From: Paenibacillus sp. SZ31
GTDB taxonomy: Bacteria > Bacillota > Bacilli > Paenibacillales > Paenibacillaceae
Direction of reading: 5' to 3'
Assembly: GCF_012912005.1 (NCBI RefSeq)
Contig: NZ_JABBEA010000012.1
Coordinates: 124,001 to 188,000, forward strand
DNA: 64,000 nucleotides
Shown: piece by piece, positions 34,385 to 43,134 of the stretch
How the letters are laid out: each line of letters opens with the position of its first letter
Position numbering within the stretch: position 1 is the first letter of the stretch
The notes under the pieces: model-generated
What the model saw: only the letters and a program-made list of their open reading frames with translations
Databases searched by the model: none
What the model was told of the DNA's origin: nothing
Made by a program: the position numbers and the translations under genes

Positions 34385-34401
34385 CTGTACAGCGAGCCAA
34401 A

Positions 34402-35304
34402 TTACCCTAGTACACGAATAACAATATCCTGATCATGGTTACCAAAACCGGCACCATAGATCGTTAAACCGCCTACGTTGGGGCTTTCCTCGTCAACCGT
34501 AAAACGAAGCGTCCAGAACGGTTCGCTAAGCTTAATATCCGCGAGAGTAATGTCTGACATCCGCTCACCATCCATATAGGTACCAGAGGCATCAATGCGG
34601 ATGGTCTTCAATAATCCATACTGATTCACATTGCGATGCCACCATTCTGGTGTATATTTGCCACGCGCTGCTCTGCCAAAGTCGGCAGGGCTTGTCCACG
34701 TTCCGAGAGAAACACCATTGAAAGTGAAGCGAATATCCGAAGGCCAATGATCCCGCAATCCCGGAGCTTCAGAAGCCAGTTCCATCGAAATCTCAATAGC
34801 ATCAGTTGTCTGATCGGGAAGTACAAAGTTAGGTGTTTTATATTCAACATAGCCTTTCCCAAACCACAGGATAGCAGCGTGTACTCGCTCAGGATCAAGG
34901 AAGTAACGCGGATCGTCCCATACGCCGATTTCTTTCTCAAGTGTTCCTAGCCCACAGGTAGGGTGGATATCAAAAGCAGTGTAGTGCCCGACGGATATCC
35001 TCTGCTCTTTGGTTCGTAAAGTTCGGCTTGCGGATGGCAGCTCGATCTCAATCTGATTTTGCTTGAGGTAACATAATTTGTGCGTTCCTCCGTTGATCCG
35101 AACTCGTCTGCTCCCAATTAGACCCGCATCCTCCAGTTTGCGAATATGCATCGTGACAATGGATGAGCTAAGCTCCAATACTGCAGCAATATCCTTTACA
35201 TTCATTTCGCGATCTGCAATCATATTCATAATTCTCCATCTGACTTCGCTTGCCAGCGCCTCATATAAAGGAAGGAACTGTGGCTCCCCGTTTGCTTTGA
35301 TCAT
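34402..35304 (-). CDS. ArsR-type HTH regulator with large C-terminal domain
   Basis: A 300-aa protein. Residues about 12-80 form a winged ArsR/HTH_20-type domain (LYEALASEVRWRIMNMIADREMNVKDIAAVLELSSSIVTMHIRKLEDAGLI) without the arsenic-type Cys ligands. The remaining 200 residues are an unfamiliar, beta-rich domain with many Trp and Gly, ending ...TIYGAGFGNHDQDIVIRVLG; it may sense a carbohydrate. GGGAG lies before the ATG. It is divergent from the GH43 gene across 177 bp and is its likely regulator. The regulatory link is inferred from position. Confidence 0.78.
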   Translation of the reverse strand: MIKANGEPQFLPLYEALASEVRWRIMNMIADREMNVKDIAAVLELSSSIVTMHIRKLEDAGLIGSRRVRINGGTHKLCYLKQNQIEIELPSASRTLRTKEQRISVGHYTAFDIHPTCGLGTLEKEIGVWDDPRYFLDPERVHAAILWFGKGYVEYKTPNFVLPDQTTDAIEISMELASEAPGLRDHWPSDIRFTFNGVSLGTWTSPADFGRAARGKYTPEWWHRNVNQYGLLKTIRIDASGTYMDGERMSDITLADIKLSEPFWTLRFTVDEESPNVGGLTIYGAGFGNHDQDIVIRVLG

Positions 35305-35481
35305 CTGTACAACTCCCTACCCTCAATCTTCTAAAATCACATATATATTAATTCAATAAAATTAACTCCAAGATGCAATCCAGATTCATTGCAAGTTTAT
35401 AGCCAATGGTGTTTAATTTTTTTAGTTGCTACAAAGTTGGATTCTTATATTTATGAATTTTATCATAAGAGGTGGAGTATA

Positions 35482-36972
35482 GTGAAATACAATAATCCTG
35501 TCGTTAAAGGTTTCTATCCAGACCCAAGTGTGATCAAAGTCAACGATACGTACTATATGGTGTGTAGTTCTTTTCAGTACTTTCCGGGCGTACCTCTCTT
35601 TGAAAGCAAGGATCTGCTTAATTGGAAGCAGATTGGTCATTGCCTCACTCGTAAAAGTCAGATTCAGCTGGAGACCGTGAGCAGTTCCGGGGGTGTATTT
35701 GCCCCAACGATCAGACACAATAACGGGCGTTTCTACATGGTGACAACGAATGATACGACACATCAGAATTTCTATGTATGGACGGACGATATCTACGGAG
35801 AATGGTCTGAGCCTATTTATGTGGATCAAGGCGGGATTGATCCGGATTTGTATTTTGAAGATGGAAAGACCTTGTTTATGAGTAACGGGGTGGATGATGA
35901 AGGTGTTGGCGGAATTGTCCAGTGTGAGCTTGAGATTGAAACTGGGCGCAAACTGACCCCGAGTCGTTCGATATGGAATGGTACTGGCGGAAGATATCTG
36001 GAAAGCCCGCATCTCTATAAAATAAACGGATATTACTACCTGCTTGCAGCTGAGGGCGGTACGGAGTATGGTCACATGGTTACGTATGCTCGGGGAACTT
36101 CATCTTCGGGTCCGTTCGAAGCTTATACACACAATCCAGTTCTGACCAATCGTAATCTGGGAGGTTATGAGTTGCAGGGTGTGGGTCATGGTGACCTGGT
36201 TGAGGATGATCTGGGAAACTGGTGGCTCTTTCACTTAGGGTTCCGTCAGATTGGCAGATGGGCTACGTTCCATCATCTGGGCCGGGAAGTGTTCCTGACT
36301 CCGATTACGTTTGGTGAAGACGAATGGTTTACAGCCGGGCATGAAGGCACAACGCTGACGAGTTTTGAGACTAATCGTATCCCGGACACGGTGATCCAGC
36401 AGGACAAGAAGCATTATACGTTTGAAAATACAGACTGGAACCTCGACTGGTGTTACCTTCGTCATCCAAATACAGAGCATTATCAGCTTGAATCAGATAA
36501 GCTTACGCTAACAGGAACCGATGTAACGCTGGACGTGCCGGCATCCCCGACGTTCATCGGATTACGTCAAAAAGACTTTAATGCTACGATCTCTGTCGAT
36601 GTCAGTCTAACGAATGGCGAGGCAGGTATTACGATCTACATGGATGAGAATCATCATTATGAAGTGGCAATTCGTAGGGAGCAGGACGGCTATAAGGTGA
36701 TCGAGCGCCTGAATATCGGTGATATCAAATCGATTGAACAAGAAGTGGATCTGGCAAATAAACAGCATGCAACGCTGGTCATCCGCTCAAGTCAGGAACG
36801 TTACAGCTTCTTGCTTCAAGCAGATGGTGAAGAGATTCTGCTAGGCTCTGCACAGACGAGATACCTGTCATCGGAAGTGGCTGGAGGTTTTACAGGCGTA
36901 CTCATTGGTCTATACGCGAAGGGTGAAGATGCTGTAGCTGAGTTTACAAACTTCAAGTGTGACTATCATTAA
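35482..36972 (+). CDS. Glycoside hydrolase family 43 (beta-xylosidase/arabinofuranosidase type)
   Basis: A 496-aa enzyme without signal peptide. The GH43 catalytic triad is visible: the general base Asp14 in FYPDPSV, Asp120 in GGIDPDLYFED, and the general acid Glu174 in ESPHLYK. The five-bladed propeller (about 1-310) is followed by a C-terminal beta-sandwich (about 330-495) of the GH43 C2/concanavalin-like type. The start is GTG 35482, after GAGGTGG; a 31-codon upstream extension lacks a ribosome site and is AT-rich. It probably trims xylo- or arabino-oligosaccharides in the cytosol. It is monocistronic with a terminator. Confidence 0.92.
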   Translation: MKYNNPVVKGFYPDPSVIKVNDTYYMVCSSFQYFPGVPLFESKDLLNWKQIGHCLTRKSQIQLETVSSSGGVFAPTIRHNNGRFYMVTTNDTTHQNFYVWTDDIYGEWSEPIYVDQGGIDPDLYFEDGKTLFMSNGVDDEGVGGIVQCELEIETGRKLTPSRSIWNGTGGRYLESPHLYKINGYYYLLAAEGGTEYGHMVTYARGTSSSGPFEAYTHNPVLTNRNLGGYELQGVGHGDLVEDDLGNWWLFHLGFRQIGRWATFHHLGREVFLTPITFGEDEWFTAGHEGTTLTSFETNRIPDTVIQQDKKHYTFENTDWNLDWCYLRHPNTEHYQLESDKLTLTGTDVTLDVPASPTFIGLRQKDFNATISVDVSLTNGEAGITIYMDENHHYEVAIRREQDGYKVIERLNIGDIKSIEQEVDLANKQHATLVIRSSQERYSFLLQADGEEILLGSAQTRYLSSEVAGGFTGVLIGLYAKGEDAVAEFTNFKCDYH

Positions 36973-36981
36973 GAAGTTGAG

Positions 36982-37011
36982 GAGAGGGTCTAAGGGACCT
37001 TCTCTTTTTTT
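36982..37011 (+). terminator. Intrinsic terminator after the GH43 gene
   Basis: GAGAGGGTC pairs with GGACCTTCTC (one bulge) around a 4-nt loop, followed by seven T. Confidence 0.88.
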
Positions 37012-37184
37012 GAATTTGTGTAAAAATATAATTATATTAATAAATGCTAACAGAAGAGAGGTATTAAACTTGGAAGAAGCTCCTGTTATCTTTATTGGGT
37101 CATTAAATAATCTAAATGTAACAAAAGGTTAAATGAACTTGTTATTAAGTATATAGCTTCATTGAATAACCAAGGAGGAGTTGT

Positions 37185-37730
37185 ATGGAGGATCAATGGA
37201 GAATTACAAAATATGATCCGACATGGCGTGATTTGTTTCTCGAAATTGCTTCGAAATTAAGGGAAGCGTTAGGAGAAAAGGCTGTGCGGATTGATCATGT
37301 TGGGTCTACTGCAATTGTTGGAATAGACGCCAAACCTATTATCGATATACAAATATCTGTTTCTAATTATGAGAATCTGTTGGACTACAAACGTGAGATC
37401 GAAACAGTCGGTTTTGTATTCAGAGCAGAAAATCCAGATAAGACTAAACGTTACTTTCGTGAAGAACCCGGAAGCAGAAGGATACATATACACGTTAGAC
37501 AGGTAGGCAGTTTCTCCGAGCAGATGACCTTGCTGTTCAGAGACTATTTAAGGGAGCATCCAGAAGATTGTTTGAAATATGCAGAAGAAAAGCACAGACT
37601 CATGTCATTGTATCAAGATCAGCGTCCCAAATATGTTGAAGGAAAAGGGCCAATGGTGTGGAGCATATTACAGAGAGCACATAGTTGGTCTCAAGAAATC
37701 GGATGGCAACCGGCAAAATCGGACGCATGA
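37185..37730 (+). CDS. GrpB family protein (UPF0157)
   Basis: A 181-aa nucleotidyltransferase-fold protein. The conserved N-terminus 'YDPTWRDLFLEIASKLREALGEKAVRIDHVGSTAIVGIDAKPIIDIQISV' carries the HVGSTA motif and the D-x-D of the fold; RIHIHVRQVGS follows. The family is of unknown substrate; some members are predicted to add nucleotides to small molecules or tRNA. AAGGAGGAG precedes the ATG by 5 bp. It stands alone after an AT-rich 200-bp gap. Confidence 0.87.
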   Translation: MEDQWRITKYDPTWRDLFLEIASKLREALGEKAVRIDHVGSTAIVGIDAKPIIDIQISVSNYENLLDYKREIETVGFVFRAENPDKTKRYFREEPGSRRIHIHVRQVGSFSEQMTLLFRDYLREHPEDCLKYAEEKHRLMSLYQDQRPKYVEGKGPMVWSILQRAHSWSQEIGWQPAKSDA

Positions 37731-37772
37731 GCACATCCAATGAAAAGTAGATAACTGTATTGGAGTGATGAG

Positions 37773-38194
37773 ATGAATATAGGAAGAAAGCAGATGACCA
37801 CCGTGCTAACCATCATTTGTTTTACTTTGATTGCAAGCTCATATCGATAAATGAATCCTACAGTTTTGATTTTTACATTGTTATTTATCTGGTATACGCG
37901 TCTCCCCTGATCGTATTGATCGGGCTGCCTTTATCGATATTGCTGGACTATCTGCTCAGCCGAATTCAATTCGTCACTCATGTGTTGTATCTAAGTACGA
38001 GGATTCTGAGCTATGCATGTGCTGGAATTTTAGGTATGTATATTTATTATGTGGTCATGGGCGCAGGAGAAGCAATCTTGGATTTCAAAGAGACGTTAGT
38101 TCTGACCTTATTTGGCGTTCTTGCTGCTATTCTATTTGTATTGATTGATATGGGATTGGAAGTTTTGTTAAAAAAGCAAAGAAAAAAGAGTTGA
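37773..38194 (+). pseudogene. Frameshifted small membrane-protein gene
   Basis: A start with GGAG upstream (ATG 37773) encodes MNIGRKQMTTVLTIICFTLIASSYR, a typical first membrane helix, then stops at 37848. The frame two positions over continues at the same place with INESYSFDFYIVIYLVYASP and three further helices (ILLDYLL, ILGMYIYYVV, LVLTLFGVLAAILFVLI), ending LLKKQRKKS. The two parts join naturally at about 37840-37855, so one gene of about 139 codons has been shifted. Function unknown. A sequencing error is possible. Confidence 0.55.
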
Positions 38195-38224
38195 ATTAAA
38201 TTGATTTGTCAGGAGGAAAGCAAG

Positions 38225-38746
38225 ATGAAAAATCATTGTGCACTTCTAATTATTGACGTACAGGTAGCAATGTTTGATGAAGCAGATCCTGTATATCAGG
38301 GGGAACAGTTGCTTCAGAAGATCCAGATGCTAATGGACAAGGCCCGTGAAGCAGGGCATTCCATCATATATATCCAGCACAGCGAAGGGGCAGGCAGTCC
38401 ACTGGAACGAGGAACTCCGGGGTGGGCCATTCATCCGTCCATCACACCGATTGCTGGTGACCTCGTTATTGAAAAAGAGACACCGGATTCGTTTCACGAA
38501 ACCAATCTGCATCTGAAATTGCAAGAAGATGGCGTGACGGAGTTGATTCTTACAGGTATGCAGACCGAGTTATGTGTAGACACGACTTGCCGCAGAGCGT
38601 ACAGCCTGGGATACACAGTCAATCTGGTTCGAGATGCGCACAGCACATGGCATTCAAATACGCTTCAAGCGGAGCAGATTATTGAACATCACAATACGGT
38701 ACTGAGACTGTTTGCCAACATGGTGGATACGGAGAATGTGTTGTAA
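38225..38746 (+). CDS. Isochorismatase-family cysteine hydrolase
   Basis: A 173-aa protein with the catalytic triad of the family: Asp11 in LLIIDVQ, Lys84 in VIEKETPDSF, and Cys117 in TGMQTELCVDTT. It also has the cis-peptide region before the Cys. Such enzymes hydrolyse amides (nicotinamidase, N-carbamoyl compounds) or isochorismate. GMQTELCVDTT and absence of the metal-site His make a nicotinamidase less likely. AGGAGG is 8 bp before ATG 38225. The stop overlaps the start of the next, frameshifted, gene. Confidence 0.9.
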   Translation: MKNHCALLIIDVQVAMFDEADPVYQGEQLLQKIQMLMDKAREAGHSIIYIQHSEGAGSPLERGTPGWAIHPSITPIAGDLVIEKETPDSFHETNLHLKLQEDGVTELILTGMQTELCVDTTCRRAYSLGYTVNLVRDAHSTWHSNTLQAEQIIEHHNTVLRLFANMVDTENVL

Positions 38747-39008
38747 TGCTAGGAAAACGTAGGCGATTCTGGTTTTACATAGGTGCGGCAATCATATCAC
38801 AGGAAGCATTAGTGCAGGAATTGCTTTGAGATTAAAGCATAACGCTAAGGTTACGATTCAATACAATCGGAAACAGATTATTGTAACCAGAAAAAGCAGA
38901 TTTAATAGAAGTTCGAGATATATAGTTGATCAAAAGGACTTAAGAGACTTTATGGATCAAAAGCTAAAAGGAACGTTTTTTGGAGAAGATCCCGTCAGGG
39001 TGGAGTAA
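38746..39008 (+). pseudogene. Frameshifted small membrane-anchored protein gene
   Basis: The ATG overlaps the isochorismatase stop (TAATG) and encodes MLGKRRRFWFYIGAAI before running to a stop at 38827. The adjacent frame supplies the rest of a plausible membrane helix, ITGSISAGIALRLK, then HNAKVTIQYNRKQIIVTRKS and a charged tail to 39005. Joined near 38793-38800 they make one protein of about 87 residues with a single N-terminal helix. The shift is of the same kind as at 37.8 kb. Function unknown. Confidence 0.5.
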
Positions 39009-39020
39009 GGGGGAGAGGTA

Positions 39021-39299
39021 TTGACGATTAACAAAAGAATAATGAATCTATCAGCCTGGCTTGCGGTATTAGCCATCATATGTATTCCTGGAACTTTACA
39101 TACTGAAGATGGACCGTTCCGAACAGAGTATGGTTTCCCGCTCCGATTCTTTACGGATTATCATTATGCTAATTCTGAGGGAACAATCTGGTTTGTATCT
39201 GGCATCCATTTAAACGTACTTCTATATTTGTTCAATGTCCTGTTTATTTATGCAGGTATTCATGTAATCTTGTATATAAAAAAGAAATTAACTAAATAA
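39021..39299 (+). CDS. Small hypothetical membrane protein, 92 aa
   Basis: It has two predicted membrane helices (about 9-25, LSAWLAVLAIICIPGTL, and about 64-88, HLNVLLYLFNVLFIYAGIHVILYI), with an acidic, aromatic-rich loop between (GPFRTEYGFPLRFFTDYHYA). GGGGGAG lies 5 bp before the TTG start at 39021; an ATG seven codons on has no ribosome site. It follows the frameshifted gene after 12 bp. Not recognised. Confidence 0.6.
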   Translation: MTINKRIMNLSAWLAVLAIICIPGTLHTEDGPFRTEYGFPLRFFTDYHYANSEGTIWFVSGIHLNVLLYLFNVLFIYAGIHVILYIKKKLTK

Positions 39300-39312
39300 A
39301 TTCAACAGAATA

Positions 39313-39499
39313 TTTACACGAAACGGAGAGGACAGAAAAAAACTGAAGAAGCGAAGTGTTCGCCTAAAAGCTTTCTGAAAGAAAGCTGCATCGGAAGCAT
39401 AGGCTTATCCCCGGAGTTTCCCATTATAAAATGAATCAAAAAAATCTGGGGATAACAGCGATCGGAAGATTGTTCTGTCATCGTAGTGACCAGTGTAAA
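39313..39499 (+). repeat. Dispersed element, copy 3 (187 bp, full form)
   Basis: The most complete copy. It begins TTTACACGAAACGG and ends CAGTGTAAA, with subterminal GGACAGAA mirrored by TTCTGTCA. Internal hairpins are AGCTTTCTGAAAGAAAGCT and ATCCCCGGA / TCTGGGGAT. The core GGATAACAGCGATCGGAAG is shared with the other copies. It ends 79 bp before the DinB-family gene. Confidence 0.85.
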
Positions 39500-39577
39500 C
39501 ATTCGGATGATACTTTTGCCAATACAGAATTGATCAAAGCTCTCTGAAAAACATAGCCGATAAAGGGGAATATACCA

Positions 39578-40057
39578 ATGGAAACATTCTTTCGTTATAA
39601 CTGGATGGTACGTGAGCAATGGTATGCGTGGTGTGAAGATGTGCCGCTTGAAGAGTTGCTTCGGCCTCGTACGGGCGGAGTAGGCAACATATTACAAACG
39701 TTGTTTCATATCATTGATGTAGAGTGGAGCTGGCTTCAGTTGCTTCAGGGAAAACCGGATGATGCGGAAGATTTTGCAAACTACTCGAACCTTGAGGCGG
39801 TAAGGCGATTCGATCGCAAGTTACGTTCTGATGTGGAGGCATTTGTTACAGCATGGGATTCGCGTATGGAAAAAAGAGCTTATATCGATCATCGCTCAGC
39901 TGGCAAGGTCGATACACATTCATGGGGAGAAGTCATGCGACATGTGATCGCACATGAGATTCACCATATGGGCCAACTGTCGGTATGGGCCAGAGAACTG
40001 GGCAAGCAGCCGGTGTCCGCCAATGTTATTGGCAAAGGCCTGATTATACCTGACTAA
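39578..40057 (+). CDS. DinB/YfiT-family protein
   Basis: A 159-aa four-helix protein. The three metal-ligand histidines of the DinB fold are visible: TLFHIIDVEWSW (about 45-56) and HVIAHEIHHMGQLSVWARELG (about 123-143, two His). Members include damage-inducible DinB of Bacillus and mycothiol/bacillithiol-dependent S-transferases; which applies cannot be decided. AAAGGGG precedes the ATG at 11 bp. The dispersed element copy 3 fills its upstream region. Confidence 0.87.
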   Translation: METFFRYNWMVREQWYAWCEDVPLEELLRPRTGGVGNILQTLFHIIDVEWSWLQLLQGKPDDAEDFANYSNLEAVRRFDRKLRSDVEAFVTAWDSRMEKRAYIDHRSAGKVDTHSWGEVMRHVIAHEIHHMGQLSVWARELGKQPVSANVIGKGLIIPD

Positions 40058-40094
40058 CAGGGAGAGGCGGTCATAACATGGAAGGAGGAGAACG

Positions 40095-40976
40095 ATGACG
40101 ATTCAACTTAGCCAGATAGATTGGATACAACTGGATGAACGTGTCCAACAGGTGATTGAACAGGAGCATCAGATCATTCCCTTGTCACCTGGACTGGAAG
40201 CGAGTGTGATGAGAATCGAAATAGGTGATCAGCGGTACGTATTGAAGATCTGGAACAAGGATTCAAAACCGGATATCGCCAAACAATATCGGTTATTGTC
40301 TAAGCTTCATCAAAGTGGAATTCGTGTTTCTAAGCCCTATGGTTGGGGATTAGACGACCAACAGAATCAAGTGCTGTTAACAAGCTATGATGGTGAACCG
40401 GTTACCCAATTGACACAAACCAAACTGACATATTTGGCTGAACGGTTAATGGAGGTCCATCGTTATCCGGTGAATGAAGTGGGTACTAGAGAAGAAGATG
40501 AAGAATACATATTCAGGTACGATTTTGTTCAATACTTTTTTCCTCAAATTGAGTTACATGACGATATAAATGATCTTCTGGCAAACTTGATCCAGCAGGT
40601 CCAGATCAGACAGGACTGTTTGATTCATGGCGATTATAATCTGGGAAACATTCTTGAGATGCACGACCATTACACCATCATCGATTGGACTAATGGGCAG
40701 TATGGTGATCCAAGGTACGATATGGCATGGTCTGTGTTTCTGATCACCATCTATAATGGGGAAAGTTACGGTGAGATTTATTACGCTCAATTTGCACGTT
40801 CTGCAAGTTATGCGTACACGCTGGAAGAGGAACAGATTTTTGGAGCAATAGCTTGTCTGCGCTGGATTCTGTTAAGGCGTGTTGGGGATGTACCCATGGG
40901 GCCAGATGTAATGGAAAGGGTTCACAGCATGGCTGTCCACAATCCGTATTTGAATGAAAATCTGCTGAAATCGTAA
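40095..40976 (+). CDS. Aminoglycoside phosphotransferase (APH)-family kinase
   Basis: A 293-aa kinase-like protein. The catalytic loop is CLIHGDYNLGNIL (about 176-188, Asp and Asn) and the metal-binding segment is IIDWTNGQYGDPRYDMAWSVF (about 197-217). The small N-lobe contains YVLKIWNKD with the ATP-binding Lys. The family phosphorylates sugars, choline, homoserine or antibiotics; resistance cannot be inferred. GGAGGAG precedes the ATG. It follows the DinB-family gene by 37 bp with no terminator, so they may be co-transcribed. Confidence 0.87.
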   Translation: MTIQLSQIDWIQLDERVQQVIEQEHQIIPLSPGLEASVMRIEIGDQRYVLKIWNKDSKPDIAKQYRLLSKLHQSGIRVSKPYGWGLDDQQNQVLLTSYDGEPVTQLTQTKLTYLAERLMEVHRYPVNEVGTREEDEEYIFRYDFVQYFFPQIELHDDINDLLANLIQQVQIRQDCLIHGDYNLGNILEMHDHYTIIDWTNGQYGDPRYDMAWSVFLITIYNGESYGEIYYAQFARSASYAYTLEEEQIFGAIACLRWILLRRVGDVPMGPDVMERVHSMAVHNPYLNENLLKS

Positions 40977-41105
40977 TACGGGGATACACAATGACGACCG
41001 TATACGATTAAGTAATAGAAAGACCACATGTTTCAAATAAAATAAACAGCCAGTCCTAAACTAGCGATCCTCGCATACCTATGATAATAGAGGAGCGTGA
41101 TCGAT

Positions 41106-41453
41106 ATGGAGCAGAAAGTGCAAACTTACTTTGAACTGAAGCAGCAGCAAAAAGATATTGAGCAGCAGTTGTCTGTACTACGAGATGAAATTGTGGCGTA
41201 TTGTGCAGAACAAGGGGTCTATGAGACGCAGGTTGGTGGTTACACCGTGAAAACAGTGCTTCAGAACCGGAAGGAATACGATGATCAGAAGCTGTATGCT
41301 TCTCTTCCAGACCCTGATATCTGGCGATTGTTGTCCAAGGTGGACAGCCATAAGTTGAAAAGCCTGATTAAGCTGAACATTCTGTCCGAGGAGCAAATTA
41401 ACCCGGCATGCACAGTGAAACAGGTGACCTTGTTACAGGTAGACAAGCTGTAA
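41106..41453 (+). CDS. Conserved hypothetical protein with N-terminal coiled coil
   Basis: A 115-aa soluble protein. MEQKVQTYFELKQQQKDIEQQLSVLRDEIVAYC (1-33) is a clear coiled-coil helix, followed by GVYETQVGGYTVKTVLQNRKEYD and a helical tail (SLPDPDIWRLLSKVDSHKLKSLIKLNILSEEQ). The layout resembles small coiled-coil proteins annotated in phages and Firmicutes, but no function is known to me. AGGAG lies 10 bp before ATG 41106. It stands alone. Confidence 0.7.
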   Translation: MEQKVQTYFELKQQQKDIEQQLSVLRDEIVAYCAEQGVYETQVGGYTVKTVLQNRKEYDDQKLYASLPDPDIWRLLSKVDSHKLKSLIKLNILSEEQINPACTVKQVTLLQVDKL

Positions 41454-41693
41454 CGCTTCATAGCCTCTTCGTACATGAGTTGAATTCAACGACGATTAAC
41501 TATCACGAAGCACCTTCCATGAAAAAGTTCTGTTGCCATAAGCAGTGGAACGAACGTGGAGGTGTTTTTGGTTTGTAAACAGGGTTAAGGATCAAAAATA
41601 GTTAAATATGAGGGGAAAGAAGTATAATTTGTTCATGGTAAGCGTATTCAACAAGCGATATGATGGATAAAAACCGGCAGGGAGGAATTGTAA

Positions 41694-42695
41694 ATGCCAA
41701 CGGAAATTCCATCACTACATGCTGCTTACGCCAACACGTTTAAAATAGGTGCTGCTGTACATACCAAAATGTTGCAGTCCGAAGGGGAGTTTATCGCCAA
41801 GCACTTCAATAGTATCACGGCTGAAAATCAGATGAAATTCGAAGAGATTCACCCGGAAGAGGATCGGTATACATTTGAGGCGGCGGATCAAATTGTTGAT
41901 TTTGCTGTCAGTAAAGGAATAGCTGTTCGCGGACATACATTGGTCTGGCATAATCAGACATCGAAATGGGTTTTCGAGGATACTTCGGGTGCTCCTGTTT
42001 CCAGAGAATTGCTATTATCCCGCTTGAAGCAACATATTGATACAGTAGTAGGTCGGTATAAGGGGCAAATATATGCGTGGGATGTCGTCAATGAAGCTGT
42101 TGAAGATAAGACCGACCTGTTCATGAGGGACACGAAGTGGTTAGAGCTGGTGGGGGAAGATTATTTGCTGCAAGCGTTCAGTATGGCTCATGAAGCTGAT
42201 CCGAATGCCTTACTTTTCTATAATGACTACAATGAGACGGATCCGGTCAAACGGGAGAAGATCTACAATCTGGTTCGGTCTTTGCTGGACAAGGGAGCAC
42301 CTGTACACGGGATTGGGTTGCAGGGGCATTGGAATATTCATGGTCCTTCCATTGAAGAAATCCGAATGGCTATTGAGCGTTATGCTTCACTGGATGTGCA
42401 GTTGCATGTTACGGAGCTGGATATGTCTGTGTTTCGTTATGAGGATCGTCGAACGGATCTCACCGCGCCCACTTCGGAGATGGCTGAGCTACAGGAGCGT
42501 CGATATGAAGAAATCTTCAATTTGTTCCGTGAATACAAATCATCCCTTACCTCTGTGACATTCTGGGGAGTAGCGGACAATTATACTTGGCTGGACCATT
42601 TCCCGGTTCGTGGGCGCAAAAATTGGCCCTTTGTTTTTGATCAGCAGTTGCAGCCAAAGGAATCATTTTGGCGCATATTTAACCCTATGTCCTGA
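41694..42695 (+). CDS. Glycoside hydrolase family 10 endo-1,4-beta-xylanase, intracellular type
   Basis: A 333-aa GH10 barrel with no signal peptide or carbohydrate-binding module. The catalytic residues are Glu134 in DVVNEAVED (acid/base) and Glu241 in VTELDMSVF (nucleophile). NxxK (TAENQMKFEEIHP), RGHTLVWHNQTSKW and FWGVADNYTW are further family sites. Intracellular GH10 enzymes of Paenibacillus and Geobacillus degrade imported short (methylglucurono-)xylo-oligosaccharides. GGGAGG is 9 bp before the ATG. It is monocistronic here, not in a uronate-type xylan cluster. A GH43 gene lies 5 kb upstream. Confidence 0.93.
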   Translation: MPTEIPSLHAAYANTFKIGAAVHTKMLQSEGEFIAKHFNSITAENQMKFEEIHPEEDRYTFEAADQIVDFAVSKGIAVRGHTLVWHNQTSKWVFEDTSGAPVSRELLLSRLKQHIDTVVGRYKGQIYAWDVVNEAVEDKTDLFMRDTKWLELVGEDYLLQAFSMAHEADPNALLFYNDYNETDPVKREKIYNLVRSLLDKGAPVHGIGLQGHWNIHGPSIEEIRMAIERYASLDVQLHVTELDMSVFRYEDRRTDLTAPTSEMAELQERRYEEIFNLFREYKSSLTSVTFWGVADNYTWLDHFPVRGRKNWPFVFDQQLQPKESFWRIFNPMS

Positions 42696-42713
42696 ACATT
42701 AGGTAAGGAAAGA

Positions 42714-42741
42714 GCATCGGTCACAATGTGGCCGATTTTTT
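42714..42741 (+). terminator. Intrinsic terminator after the xylanase gene
   Basis: ATCGG-CAC pairs with GTG-CCGAT (one bulge) around 3-4 nt, followed by six T. Confidence 0.78.
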
Positions 42742-42813
42742 GCTGTTATTGTACTCATATTAATTTCTACAGTACGGCTATCTTGTGCCTGGTTGAAACA
42801 CATTGTAGGTAAG

Positions 42814-42984
42814 ATGGATCGCACCCGCAATTACCTGTTGATATTTGCAGGAAACTTGGTCGCTGCCTATTATATCTTTGAAGAGGGTACTTTTGCCAAA
42901 CCGCTGATGTTTGCTACATTCATGCTGTTGCTGATCATGACAATTGATTACATGAAAAGTAGAACAAAATATACATTGGAATAG
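42814..42984 (+). CDS. Small membrane protein, 56 aa
   Basis: MDRTRNYLLIFAGNLVAAYYIF, then PLMFATFMLLLIMTIDYMKSR: two short membrane helices and a charged end. The ATG at 42814 has only a weak TAGGTAAG just before it; a TTG seven codons earlier is an alternative. A terminator follows 20 bp after the stop, supporting a real transcript. Not recognised. Confidence 0.5.
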   Translation: MDRTRNYLLIFAGNLVAAYYIFEEGTFAKPLMFATFMLLLIMTIDYMKSRTKYTLE

Positions 42985-43002
42985 GGTATGTCCATGGTTT
43001 AT

Positions 43003-43033
43003 AGCGATTCTGGAGCACAGGGTCGTTTTTTTA
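43003..43033 (+). terminator. Intrinsic terminator before punA
   Basis: AGCGATTCTG pairs with CAGGGTCGTT (three G-U pairs) around a 5-nt loop, followed by seven T in all. Confidence 0.7.
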
Positions 43034-43134
43034 TTGCATATAGAACAGCTTCCATTTACATCATGGCCATTGTTCATTACACTGGATTAGTAGTAACTCG
43101 TTAACTCAATTCAGATTTTCAGGAGGATATCATT

